Origin: Begonia masoniana
Taxonomy: Eukaryota > Streptophyta > Magnoliopsida > Cucurbitales > Begoniaceae
Length of the DNA: 64,000 nt
Direction of reading: 5' to 3'
Assembly: GCA_022432975.1 (NCBI GenBank)
Contig: CM039513.1
Coordinates: 960,142 to 1,024,141 of the forward strand
The translations under genes were made by a program, and so were the position numbers. Positions 1 to 12,500 of this stretch are shown piece by piece. How positions within the stretch are numbered: position 1 is the stretch's first letter; every line of letters starts with the position of its first letter. The notes beneath the pieces are model-generated. The model was not told where the DNA came from, did not search any database, and saw only the letters and a program-made list of their open reading frames with translations.

Positions 1-43
1 GTTCTAACTGCCATTTTTTAGTTGTTCAAAGAAATCGACAAAC

Positions 44-588
44 CTTCCACAATCTTAAAAACTGCAAATTCTGCTTCACATTTGCCGTAATTCTGGGAGG
101 AGCATGGTCCGATCCCTGTATGAGAAAGACAAACAAAAGCCGTATAAATTGGACAGAATTAACAACTTCTCTAAATTTAGCAACACAACTTGGGATGATT
201 AAGGAAGACAATAACCGGAATTTGAACAAAAATTAGGAACTCAAAATTTCCCAACCAACATACAACAACATGAATTTGAACAAAAATAATAAAAAACAGC
301 ACTGATCTCAGCATAAAACGTGCTCTTGGATAGCATCAATTTCATCAAATTTCCTTCCGATAACTCTGCACAATTGGTAATGAAACTGAGAAGGAAAAAA
401 TGGGGAAGAATTAGAACCTTGGGGGATGAAGAGGGAGAATGAGACTGCTTCCTTCCCGCTGAGAATATGAAAAGATTTATTTTCTTCCTCTTCTTGCAGG
501 AAAGGGGTGAAGAATGATAGTCGGAAGAGGAGCAGTAGCCTGCTGTAAATGCTAAGGATGAAAACGAGGGAGTAGTAACAAACTTCAT
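44..588 (-). CDS. YacP/NYN-domain-like protein, 5' part only (gene leaves the window)
   Basis: Two coding exons can be read on the minus strand: 418-588 (57 codons from an ATG at 586-588) and 44-115 (24 codons). Both introns edges are GT-AG and the join is phase 0; the next donor follows position 44. The first exon is rich in Ser and hydroxyl residues and poor in acidic ones, like a plastid transit peptide. The second reads GSDHAPPRITANVKQNLQFL and then RLWK. From memory this resembles the segment just after the transit peptide in plant YacP-like NYN-domain proteins (At2g02410 type), which are putative RNA-processing PIN/NYN nucleases. The NYN domain itself lies outside the window, so function is inferred. 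An in-frame ATG at 610-612 would add eight residues. The gene is head-to-head with the CCR-like gene at 1347. Confidence 0.66.
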
Positions 589-1346
589 GGGCTCACTTCC
601 TCCTCCATTCATGTCAATCTTCGTCTTCCTTCTCTCTTCACCTCCATTCCAACAGCTCCAAATACTTGCACCTCAAACAGTCCAGTTCAAATCTGATTCT
701 CTCCCGAACTTCACCTTCACTTCAAAGCTTTTGTATTTGTTGCGTGGCTGTTGCATACCATCGAAGATGTCCGACCAATAAAGCCACAAACTTTCTCGCC
801 AGATACGGTGCGATGATACGTACCCGGCAAGTGGGTATGGAGTATTTGTGGCGAGGAGTGAATGGGGAAGAGTGGCAGGCGAGATGGGTCGTGATAGGAT
901 TCGTCATCTTCGTCTGGTAATGGCTTATTGCCCGTAAATTTTGAGGTTGAACTCTGGGCTTAGGTCCAAATAAATACGATCCCAATCTTTGCAAACTATG
1001 TTGCTCAAAAAAACAGAAGCCCAAAATGACAGAGTGTTGATTGAATTTTACAGGAATAATAATAATATTTTTACTATGGCCAACTCGAAGAACATGGATA
1101 ATCCATTATGGACCGGAAGAAGTTAGATGACGATAAAGATGATCAATTCACGTTTAAGTAAGATGGAGCCGAGAGAATTTCGAAATGTGAGAGGAGATCG
1201 CGGAGGATAAACACAATCCAGATTTTTTCTATCATCAAACTGAACTCGTTTTCCCTATCCATCGCCATTTTTTATCTCCTTAAATTTTGACTAGGTTGCA
1301 GGAGGGACTTTTTTTTTACTCCCAGAGTGAAGTGGCGGGATCAACA
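589..1346. promoter_or_regulatory. Shared intergenic region between two divergent genes
   Basis: This 0.76-kb stretch separates the start codons of the minus-strand NYN-like gene and the plus-strand CCR-like gene, so it must hold both promoters and 5' UTRs. No clear TATA box or other defined site stands out on either strand. Confidence 0.45.
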
Positions 1347-3277
1347 ATGGCGATCAACTACGAGAAAGAGGAGGTAGTTTGCGTTACCGGTGCCAACGGC
1401 TTCATCGGGTCATGGATTGTTAGAACGCTTTTGGAAGACGGCTACGCCAACATTCACGCCTCCATCTTCCCTGGTTCAGACCCTTCGCATCTTTTCACTC
1501 TCAGAGATTCTGTCTACTCCGCTGCCAAACTGACTGTGTTTCAGGCCGATTTACTGGACGCCGGCGCGTTTGTTAGAGCGGTGGACGGCTGCGTAGGGGT
1601 CTTTCACGTCGCCTCACCCTGCACGCTCGAGGAGCCTAAGAATCCTCATACTGAGCTTGTGATGCCTGCCGTTCAAGGAACCCTAAATGTGCTCGACGCA
1701 AGCAGGCGAGCCGGGGTTCGGCGCGTGGTTTTAACCTCCTCTATCTCGGCTCTGGTTCCCAATCCCTCATGGCCATCTCATATACCTTTCGATGAGACTT
1801 CCTGGACCGACCTCCATTATTGCGAATCTCGTCAGGTAATTTCTCACTCAGATCACAGGCCAAGGAGAAATAAGCTTATCTGCTGTTTGATAAGCGTCAT
1901 TAGATGGACCTTCTTCCTCTGGCTAATCCTTGATTACCCACTTTCTTATAGAGATTATCTCTAGACCTACACTATAACGAATGCATCTGCCTCTCCAGTC
2001 GGAACAAGACTGAAGATTTTAAGGTTTCCCAAGTGCTGGAACATGAAAAAGTTGGGAAAAATCTCTACTTTTTCTTGAAACTGAGAGCTAGTTCCAAATA
2101 AGTTAAGAAGATGACACATTTTTGTTACAAGTAGTCATGGATTCTCTAGTTGAAGAAGAAAATGTCTTTTTTTTTTTTCTAAAGATTATAAAAAGATACA
2201 TATTTTCCTTCAGTCGTTGTACTTTCTTCGTGGTTTGTTTTGGGTGATCTACAGAAATGGTATCCAGTGTCAAAGACCCTGGCAGAAAAGGCAGCGTGGG
2301 AATTTGCAGAGAAGCATAAAATGGATGTCGTCTCGATCCTTCCATCGACCTGTCTTGGCCCACTCTTGCAGCCGGGATTGAATGCGAGTTGTGCCGTGTT
2401 GAAGAACTTGCTGCAGGGCTCGAAAGATAGTCAAGAATATCACTGGTTGGGGGCTGTTCATGTCAAAGATGTAGCCAAAGCCCAGGTTTTGTTGTTCCAA
2501 ACTCCTTCTGCTTCCGGTAGATATCTTTGCACAAACGGCATTTATCAGTTCTCCCATTTTGCCGACAGAGTCTCCAAGCTCTTTCCTGAGTTCCCTGTTC
2601 ACAGGTCTGAATCCTTTCTCCTCCATTTTTAACTCTTAATCTTAATTTTTCATCTGAAATTTACAAGTCAGTCATTAATTGCCTGTTATTAATTCTTAGA
2701 ATTGAGCTGAGAAATGACTCAACTTCCTGTTCTTGGTTTCTCTGTTCTTCAAAACACTGAATCTTCCTATCTGCTTGATTAAAGCTTGTTGACAAACACA
2801 AAACAGCAAATTACTGGAATGTAAATTTAGATTTAGAAAATCGACGAACGATAATCAAGTTTTACACAAAACTGTTTATGAAAACCAAGTTACTTTTTTT
2901 AGTACAATCTTTGAAAAATCTTCTTCTCGATCATATATTCGGTGTTTGTTTTAGCTATTTCACCATTCAGAGTCTTCCAATGCTGAGTTATATCAATGGT
3001 TGGAGTTAACTATGAGCAATCAGCACATGTTGTTTTAGTGGGAATCTGCTTTTATATTACTGTTTTTCAAATAAGCTAATCCTAGAATTACTATTTCCGA
3101 ATGCTGAAAGTTTGGTCGTTTCAATCTCGTTACAGTTTTAAAGGCGAGACCCAACCGGGACTAATGCCATGCGAAGAGGCTGCCAAAAGATTAATTAATC
3201 TCGGATTGTCTTTTACTCCGATTGAAGATGCTGTCCGAGAGACGGTGGAGAGTCTCAGAAACAGAAGGTTCCTATAA
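1347..3277 (+). CDS. Cinnamoyl-CoA-reductase-like SDR (extended short-chain reductase)
   Basis: Three exons: 1347-1835, 2255-2604 and 3136-3277. All introns are GT-AG and the reading frame is continuous for 326 residues, the usual CCR/DFR length. Near the N-terminus is the NADP-binding turn TGANGFIGSW (residue 14 on). A Ser pair lies near residue 131, and the catalytic Y-x3-K is YPVSK at 166-170. True lignin CCRs carry a NWYCY-type motif here; this protein has KWYPVSK, so it belongs to the CCR-like group (closest in memory to Arabidopsis At2g02400 and its CRL relatives). It probably reduces an aldehyde, ketone or CoA-thioester with NADPH in the cytosol; the substrate is unknown. The start at 1347 is preferred over the in-frame ATG at 1287 because MAIN leads directly into the Rossmann strand, as in homologues. 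No lesion is visible. Confidence 0.93.
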
Positions 3278-4693
3278 TCGACGAGGCCTGGCCGATTTTC
3301 AGAGATCTCGAACGATGGTTAGATTTTTTTATTCTTTCGGGTTTTTGTTTTAAATGATCATGTCAATTAGTGATTGATTTGAATAAATCACTTAGTTTTA
3401 GCTTGCAAAACTGAGCATTGAGCTTCATTAGTCAATAGCTTTTACTCTGTTTTCTGATTTTAATGTGACACTTTACTTCATTGAAGAAAACTATTCGAAG
3501 AATCAAATGTTCTGTGTTGGATTGAGCCACTCAAGTCGACCCACACGCCGACCTGACTATCGCTCCTTCGACCACAGACCACTTGAATTTGGGAGGGGCT
3601 CCTACTAGGGGTGAGCATGGTTCAGTTCGGTTCCACCTCGAAACCATAAATGTGTCCCACAGTTTCATCAAATCGAGAAATCGGGCGGAGCTAAAACTGG
3701 AATTGAATTGTGAAATACAGTTAAGTCTCAGTTTGGTTCCAAATTTTTAAAAATATATAAATAAAAAAATTGTATCTATTTTTTAGTTGGGTTTTTAGAG
3801 TTTTTGGTCGTGTTGGGGACCAATTTTCAGGTGTTGGCCGATTTTTACGATTTTGGGTCGGATTTTAACCGGTTTCCGATCGAATTTTTGATCAATGGTT
3901 CAGTTCGGTTTTTACGACTTTGGACCCCCAAAACCGTGGACTAGACCGTGATTTGCGGGTCTTGAAAACTTAGAACCGGAACAAGAACCGATGTTTTTGG
4001 TGGGCGCAACTGGTTCGGGTTTGATTGAGTGTTATCCAATGATTGGGCAAAGATGAAGTGGCGTCCAAGTGAAAGAAAACGAAAAGAAGCTTTTGAGAGA
4101 AGGTGGGAGGGTGGTGGGAGCTAACAGCAAAGCAAAGAGGCAAGATTAGAACTCAGTGTTGGCATGTGATTGGGGGGGGCCTGAAGAACAGCTGATGAGG
4201 TGTTTGGATAGACAACTTCTTTCTTATAACTCAATTGTTCCCTCTTAACCAAACAACCTTAGCTAATCAATCCTTATTTCCCTCAAAATCTCCATTCTCA
4301 TCTTCAGAAACAACACTGCATGTGCATTCTATTCCTTACCCTTCAATCCTCGTGCTTTCTGAGTAGGAAAGAATCAATCTTTTCCGGAAGAGAGACTGCT
4401 AAAAGCTTCTATTTTTAGCATTCTCAGTGAGTTATGCCGTAAATTGTTCGTCACAGCATCTGCTGGAAGAGATATTATAGAATAAAAAATCCAACAGAGG
4501 AAAGAGAGAGAGAGAGTGGTCTGATCAATGATCATGGGTGGGGGGCTTCTCCTGGCATTCCATGTGCATCGATCGACTTAACCCACTTCCCAATTATTCT
4601 ACTCTTCGTCTTCCATCATCATACTCTCTCTCTCTGTGCCATCTTTGGTTGATAAAAGAGAAACTTCGAGATCACTCTTTGCCGCCATTGCAG
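3278..4693. other. Intergenic region between CCR-like and START genes
   Basis: It holds the CCR-like 3' UTR, a hAT-like remnant (3606 to about 4025, listed separately), and the START gene's promoter and 5' UTR from about 4030. A short GA run lies at about 4503-4515. No other gene was seen. Confidence 0.5.
3606..4025. mobile_element. hAT-like non-autonomous element remnant
   Basis: It starts with TAGGGGTGAGCATGGTTCAG and continues with many copies of a GGTTCGGTT/AACCGAACC-type word. This composition recurs in three other places in the window, one of which has a clear 8-bp hAT-type target duplication. The right end is not well defined and no target duplication was found, so this is called by similarity only. 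Confidence 0.5.
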
Positions 4694-5786
4694 ATGACTA
4701 ATCCAGCTCTCTGTAACCGATCATGGTGAGTAAGCTTCCATTATTGATCTGTCTCTTCCCTTTTGATTCCAAACTCATTGAATTTTTGATCCTATTGATT
4801 CGACCAGGTCCATCAGCGAAGACTCTCTGAGAAGATACGTCCACTTTGCCAGCGAGAGTTGCATACAGGAATTACTCTCGGCCTCCGATTCCACTCGCCC
4901 CGGAAACGGGACTATCCACAGTAGCGACGTCTGGAAGGTTCTCGCGTTCGAAAATGGCGTCGAAATATCAAAACGCCGGTCTGGGTCGCTTTATACCTTC
5001 CGTAGCCGATGGCCGCTCCGGTCAGTTTCCCCGGAGAAATTCATAACTGTAGCCAACGCCATTGATGCCGCCAAGGTCAACTCGAGGCTTACTGATTCAT
5101 CGTCATTAAGCTTCCTTCTCTATTGTTCTGCATTTAATTGGATTAAATTTGATAAAATGAAACAGCAATGGGACTCCGATCTGGTTGAAGCGAGGTATAT
5201 AAAAGACGTAGACGAGAATCTGAGCATCGCCCATTTGAGATATGGAGAAAACTCGAAGCCTCTGTTTAGAAACAGAGAGTTCATCGTTTACGAGCGGCGA
5301 GAAACCATGGAAGACGGCACCCTGGTACGTAGAACAATCAATCACAACGACAATCTACTATCTTTAACGTAAAGTTTCAATCAAAACACAGATTTTATAC
5401 AAGTCTGTAAATTCAAAACTGATGATTTTGAGTAAGGGAAGGTGGTGGCAGTGGCGTCGCTGCCGAAGGAGATGGCGGACGGGCTGCTGCCGAAGCAAAA
5501 CAACGCCATCAGAGGGCTGTTGGTTCAATCGGGATGGGTGGTCGAGAAGCTCCACCATGATTCCTGCCTAGTAACCTACGTTGTACAGGTGATTTAGAAG
5601 TCCGTAGATTGAGTTCTATGCGATTGATTAGTCAATTTGAGCTGATCGACCTGCTAAATGCAAGTGTTTTTGATGCAGCTGGATCCAGCAGGTTGGCTGC
5701 CAAAGTGCTTCGTCAATCGATTCAACACGAAACTCGTTATGATCATCGAAAACCTTCGGAAGCTCGCGCAGTCGTCCCGTAAATGA
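4694..5786 (+). CDS. START-domain lipid-transfer-like protein
   Basis: Five exons: 4694-4725, 4808-5075, 5166-5324, 5442-5588 and 5679-5786. They join in frame to 237 residues with GT-AG introns. Nearly the whole protein is one START (StAR-related lipid transfer) domain. Motifs in order are SLYTFRSRWPLRS, QWDSDLVEARYI, FIVYERRETMEDGTLVV, VEKLHHDSCLVTYVVQLDP and GWLPKCFVNR. These match small plant START proteins of the PCTP-like/polyketide-cyclase superfamily (At5g49800 type in memory). The fold binds a hydrophobic ligand in a beta-grip cavity; the ligand here is unknown. No membrane segment or homeodomain is attached. The ATG at 4694 sits just before the conserved start, but an in-frame ATG at 4538 would add 52 residues. 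The gene is convergent with the receptor kinase downstream. Confidence 0.9.
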
Positions 5787-6548
5787 ATTACTTTCTTCTG
5801 TTAGCCATGTTTTCTTTTCATCAACCATCGTCTCTGTATCTGGGTGGGAGGCTTCTCCTCAATTGCTGTAAATTCAAGTTATCTACTAAGAAAACATCTT
5901 ATCTAGCAAGAACATGCTTGTTAGGCGTCCCACTTGAGTAAGCATGAAGCAAGGAAACTCTAATTCCCACTCCACTTCAATTTCCCGGAGAAGATCCTAC
6001 TCAAAATTCACTTTCGAGGGTTTGTTATATTTGTGACAGTCTACCCGATAAAAATAAAAAGATCCAAGAATGGATAATTCTAACCTACTATAACGTATTT
6101 TTGAGTGAAACTTGTTGAGTTGTGAAGCATGCACTGATTGAAGACCTTACGTAGAGAAATCTGCAGATCGACCTGTGTGTTCCTATTTTGAGCATTATTA
6201 TTCGTTTCAAAGTAGATTAGATTAGAGCGTTTAATTCTAACAAAACTTGGTAATAAAACTGTGCAGACTTTGACGCATAATCTCGTGCTTTTGATAAAAT
6301 ACTACTAATCATAATAACAACAATAGTAGTGAGAAATGAGAGGGGGTTTTTTTTTTTTTAACTATTGGCAATCTTATGACTCCAATTCAAGCTTTTGCTT
6401 TGGGAAACTCTGTATAACAAAGAACAAACAAAAAGAGCAAGTATGATACAACCACAACCAAATTGCTCTGCTAAATACAAAAACAGCCCCATTTTCAACC
6501 CATTGATCAATTCGAACGTGAGAGATCATAGTCATTAGGGATCTATTC
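5787..6548. other. Intergenic region between convergent genes
   Basis: This stretch should contain the 3' UTRs of the START gene (plus) and the receptor kinase (minus). A T-run lies near 6347-6360. No further gene, RNA or repeat was recognised. Confidence 0.5.
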
Positions 6549-9500
6549 TTAGACGCGCGGAGATCCACCAGTAAAACCGAATTCACGGTTGCTGTAAGGA
6601 TGATGACCCGTCTCGGTACCTGCGTCCTCGTAACTTGCAGAAGTTGAAGTAGATTCTGCATTCGGATTCAAACCAGCAATCACCGTAATATTCTCTATCT
6701 CTTTCACCACTTCTCCCATTGTTGGCCGGTTAGCTCCTGTTTCTTCAACACATCTGAAGGCTAGATCCACAAACTTCTCCAAACCTTGCAATGCTGATGA
6801 AGTGATGGTCAGATCGAGAATTTCTTCGAGGTTATAAAGAGGTTTCGTTTTGTCCATCGCATTTTCAACCTCCCTCACGATGTACTTTCCTCGTTCTATC
6901 GGCTTTCTTGCAGTTATTAACTCTAACATAAGCACCCCAAAACCATACACATCGCTCTTCTCGGTCAGTTGTTGTGTCGTGTAGTATTCCGGATCCATGT
7001 ACCCCTATACACCAAGAGAACACAAAATCACCCTCAATGCTATCATTCAATGAAAAAAAGGTTCATTTGTCACGACATAAATAGGGAACAATTCGACCGT
7101 CCAATTAAGTCATCTGCTACGGGTAGGAATGGGCGAAACCGAACCAAAACCATAGGTCAAAATGGAACTGGCGATTCGGTCCATGTTCTGTCCGGTTCTT
7201 ACCACTACATGAACCGCAACCGGTTCTAAATGTGGAGGAACAACTATCCACGGTTTTTGGTGTTAAAAACCGTGACAACCGAAACAAACCGTGGGTCAAA
7301 AAATTCAACCCAAATCCCAAAAAACCGGTCTAGTTCTGGTTCTGAACCATGTGAACCGTTACTTCACAATTTAGTTCAGTTCGGCTCTAAAACCAAACCA
7401 AACTAGACCGTGCCCACCCTACTAGGAGCCACGCAATTTATCCAGAATCAGATGGTTAGATCGTTCTCCCTTTCATGTCGTGACTCGCTCATTTGGTTTT
7501 TGTTGCTCATCTCACTAAATGATCCGAAGCAGTTTATATACTGACCATTGTTCCTTTAACTTGTGTCGTGACATGGTTGACGTCGCAGTCGGGCATGAGC
7601 TTGGAGAGACCAAAATCGGCTACTTTTGCATTAAGTTTGTCATCCAATAAAATGTTGTTTGATTTAATGTCCCTGTGTATGATCGGTGGGTTTGCAAGTT
7701 CGTGTAGATACGACACACCTCTGGCCGCACCCAACGCTATTTTGAGCCTCCTCATCCATTCCAACCTTATTCCTGTCTTCCCTGTTGTACACACTTGATA
7801 TGTCATCACAGTGGAGAAAATTAAGGAGTTGTATTGATTGCCAAAGTCCAAATAGATGTACCTGATAGAGTATCCCTCAAATTACCATTTGGAACATACT
7901 CATAGACCAGCATCTGTTCACCTTGCTCAAAACAAAAACCCAAGAGAGTGACAAGATTTCTGTGATGAACCCTGGACAGAAGCTCAATTTCAGTTTTGAA
8001 CTCAAGCCCCCCTTGCATAGATCCCTTTTTAGCTCTTTTTATGGCAATCAGTTCCCCTTTCGGTAGAATTCCCCGGTAAACCTGAACAAAACTCGTTGCG
8101 TTCACCCATGAAATTATCGTTGAAAAGCCAAGTTTATGTCTAGTGAGAGGAAACATAAACAAACCTTCCCATAGCCCCCGGCTCCGATTTCGTTAGTTTC
8201 CGAAAAATTATCGGTGCTCTTCTTCAGCTCCTCGAAAGAGAACCATCTTGCACCCTTTAATTGCGGTACATCGCCACTTCTCTTCTTCGAATCCCACTCC
8301 GCTGCAGTTTCACCGTATTAGATCCAACAAGTGTATTTACATTTCAATTTAACTACACGTTTTAGCTGATGATCGATAGAGTTTGAAATCGGTCTAGAGG
8401 AGATAGACATAGTTCGAAACTGGGTTAGAAATTCTCGGAAAGACAAATGACTATGCTATAAAGTATACTTTACCCTGAAAACAATCATGTCATACTCTCT
8501 TACCAAAAGGATTCTTCTGTCCGGCAGCTTTGGTTGCTCTTTTCTTGTGGCGAATGGCACAAGCCGCAGCCACGACTAAAAGTAGTAACAGGAGAGACCC
8601 ACCAACAGCTACTCCAATTATGACACCAGTGTTTAATAAGGATGACTTTCTTGATTCATCTGTTTCTAGATGACAGAGACAGAGTTTGATTGGTTAAACT
8701 TCATAAGACTAAAACAAACAACATAGAAACTAAGTACCTCCAAAGTACTGATAAGGCTCTGCCATAAAATAGAAAGGTCCATAATAATCTGGAGGCTTGA
8801 AAGTCTGGTTGCTGAGAACAAAACCAACGCTTAAAATTCCGGTCCGGTTGAAACGATCGTAGTCGGTCGGAAAGACTGCTAAGTTTATATTAAGGTACTT
8901 GGCCTCATCAAAGGCTGGATGGGACAGAGAAACAGAATTCACGGGAACGTTGGTGGATCGAAAAGATGCCATTAAGTGATCATGAAGATCGGCAAACAGG
9001 CTCGAATTCTGCAAGTTTGAAAAGGAAGGAGCTCTGAAGACAAGAGTGCCCGTAAATGGGTGTGCACATATACAGTTGGGGCTTGAAATCTCATTCGAGC
9101 TGCATGGAGACGGCGAGCAGTTACTCGTTGGCGTCGAATATCTCGAGGAGTTGTCGGTTGGAATGGAGCAGTAAGGATACTTTGAACTATCTTCCAGACA
9201 AACTGGATTACCAACAAGTCTGTCAAAGGAAAAAAAAAAACAGATTAGATGACAGACAAAAATGGTAATTAACAGTTGTTTTCTTCAAATTTGAAGAGTT
9301 ACATCAACGAAGATCTGTAGCCGTGATCATCATCAACCTCAGTTATCCGGTTGCCACGCAGATCGATAAGTTGCAGGTGGTTGCTGAAGGTGGGGCCAAG
9401 ATTTAAGGTGCCGTTAACGTTGTTGTTGCTGAATACTCTGTCTCCACAGAATCCCATAAAACATGAGTGTTTGAAGAAGGTTGAAATATATTACTCGATC

Positions 9501-12500
9501 TGAATTTCTCGAAAAAAGAATGGTTTGAGATGAAGCTGATACTCACACAGTCTGCAAATTAGGAAGGCTGAATAAAGCCGAAGGAAGTTGGCCTCGGAGT
9601 CCCGTATTTTGCATCATCCTATCAGAGAATAAAACAGTCTAGACCCATGAACTGGTAGCTAGGAATGGCTTCAAAATCTCTTTCAAGTGTTAAATCTCCA
9701 TCAGTTTGACAGTTTCCACCAACAAATACAAACAGGAAGAGGTACTTACAATGTTGTCAATGACTTTAATGTCGAAAACCAAGGAGGTATATCGGATTTG
9801 TCGAAAGTGTTATTGCTTAAGTCCCTGCATATCCCATTCGGGTCAACAACTGCTTAGCTATTATCACAAATCACTGCTAATTACTCAAGAAAATGATTAC
9901 TCACAGAGTGGTAAGGACGGTGAGGTTGCTTAGATCTGGAATTGGTCCGGTTAATCGGTTGTTGGACAGCAATCTGCATGACAGTGCATGAAATGAGTGT
10001 AAAAGGTGTCAATTGGGATACACATTCTGTCTACTTACAGGTCATTGAGGGTAGTAAGACTGTTGAGGGTAGAAGGCACTGTTCCACTCAACATATTTCC
10101 ATCAAGGCGTCTGTAGAAAGAACAAAATACTCATAGTAAGTTATCTTTGAGATTTCTTCGGCGATAAGCCGATCGATCAAACTTATGATGTAGATACTCA
10201 CACTACTTCTAGGGAGGTAACGAGTCCTAGAGTCGGAGGGATGGTTCCGGTCAGGTTATTGCCGTCCAAAAGACTGCCAAAAGAAGAGAAATAATCTCTA
10301 TTAAGTACCCAAAAGTAGCTTCATTTCAAGATGTTTAGAGCTTACATATGTATCAGTTTCATGTTTGCGCTAAAAAGATGCGACGGAATCGAACCGGAGA
10401 GGTTATTCCTTCCGAGATGGCTGTAGATATGAACAACTCAGTAATGTTTATTGATTGAAGAAACAAATGCAGGGGAATTAAAAGAGCTAAATCCAGCTTT
10501 AAGTCTTCCCATACAAGTGCTTAGCATGATGTAGCATATCTAGGCCTGGTGTGCTGCCATTTGAAACTGGAAGTGGACCTTCAAGCTGGTTCTCAGCCAG
10601 GTCTAGCCAGTAGAGATTGGTTAGATTGCCTATCGAAGGTGGGATTGGTCCGCTGAACCGATTTGAATTCAAAGATCTGCAACCCATAACAATGCAGAGA
10701 ATTCTTGAATGTAACTTAAGATTCAAAACAGTGATTATAGAGTAAAAGGTTCTCACAGAAAAACCAGCTTTTGCAGAGATCCAATAGCATCAGGTATAGC
10801 ACCAAAGAAATCACACCCAACTAGAATTCTGTAGAGCAGAGAAAGAAAGGCCTTCAAGGCCTGTAATTTCGTCATAGCATTAAACTATACTGCTAAAAAA
10901 TTAGAACTTTACAGGTCTGATAGTTTTGTCAAAAGTCCAATTGATGAAGGAATAATTCCTGTCAACCCTTTATTGTAAGATAGATCCCTGCATGGAGAAG
11001 TAGATTGTGATATATTGAAACAAAAGATGTTCCGGCATTGAGCACGTTTGTCGATCTCCAATTGGCTAAGACTTACAGAGTTTGTAACTCGGACAGTGAG
11101 CCAAGGTCCCCGGTAAGGTGGCCGGTTAGACCAACAGCGGATAATGTTCTGAAAAAGAAAGCATTCACGTCAATGAACGAAAGATCGACGAATATAACGC
11201 AGAATGAGATTTGCGAGAAGTCTTACATTGAGGTTACGCGTGAATTGATGCAGCCGATCCCGTCCCAACGACTGCCGCATGGATCCGAGCCCACCCAGTT
11301 GGGTGGAGTGTTTCTCAAGTCATTCTTCAGAGATGACAGATAAACAACTGCAATTGAAAGTAGAACATTCATTCTGTCAATAAATCCGTAAGAACTGAAA
11401 AATGAGACTAAAGGGCAGGCCTAATATTGACTCCTGATTCCTGTGAAATGAGAAACTGGCAAAGAGTTTGTGCACGCTAAACTAAATATGCAGCCATGGC
11501 AATGGCTATTTTCAAGGAACTGAAAATAAGAAAAGACACAAAGATTAATTCTTGAGTAGCAGCAGCCGAAATGAGAGCATCTCGAACTATAAAAACAAAC
11601 AAATTGACTCGTTTGAGTAGTAAATTCAACAGTTCTAAGTTGTGACGATACTTGAAAAACGGTATCTGCATTAGAAATTTTTGCATACATAAAATTCAAC
11701 CGTCAACGAGGGCAGTAGCTAATATCGTAGGAGTAAATATCTTGAAGATCATCCATTGTTATGGAGGTAACTATCTTCATCTGTGCTCAAAATGGTATTA
11801 AGTGTAAAGAAACTGGAGAGTGATAGTGAAGATGAACAACAGAGCTAGACGATGATGAACAGTGCTAAGCGTGAGGAAGAAGATTTATTCTCTGATTGAA
11901 TTAATTGTTCTTACAGATTGCTTCTGCAATGTAACAGAGGAGAGAAAAACAAATAATAAAATAATAAAAACTAATAAAACAAATATAAAACCTAGACCTA
12001 ACTATAGTTAGGCTACGATCCTCTCTCAAGTGCAAGGCCGCTAACAGAAGATCTTAGCCTTGAAGTGGGAGAATTGTGAGGGCGGAAGAGGTTTGGTCAG
12101 AGCATTGATAAGTTGATGTGAAGACGGAGTGAATTCGAAGATCTTGGCCATGAAGTGAGAGAATTACGAGGGCGAAAGAGGTTTGGTCAGAGCATCGACA
12201 AGCTGATGTGAAGATGGATTGAATTTTACCACCAATAGTTTAGCCAAGACTTTCTCCTGAACAAAGTGAAAATCTAGTTTAACGGGTTTAGATTTTGAGT
12301 GTAATACTGGGTTGGATGCAAGGTAAGTGGCACTCAGATTGTCGCAAAGAATAAGAGGTGCCTGGTGTGAGACAATACCAAGTTCCTGAAGGAGTGACTG
12401 TAGCCATAGAATATCAGCTGCACCAATTGTGATGCTTCGATACTCAGATTTCGTGCTAGACCGGGATACAACCTTTTGTTTAGTAGAGGACTAGAAAATA

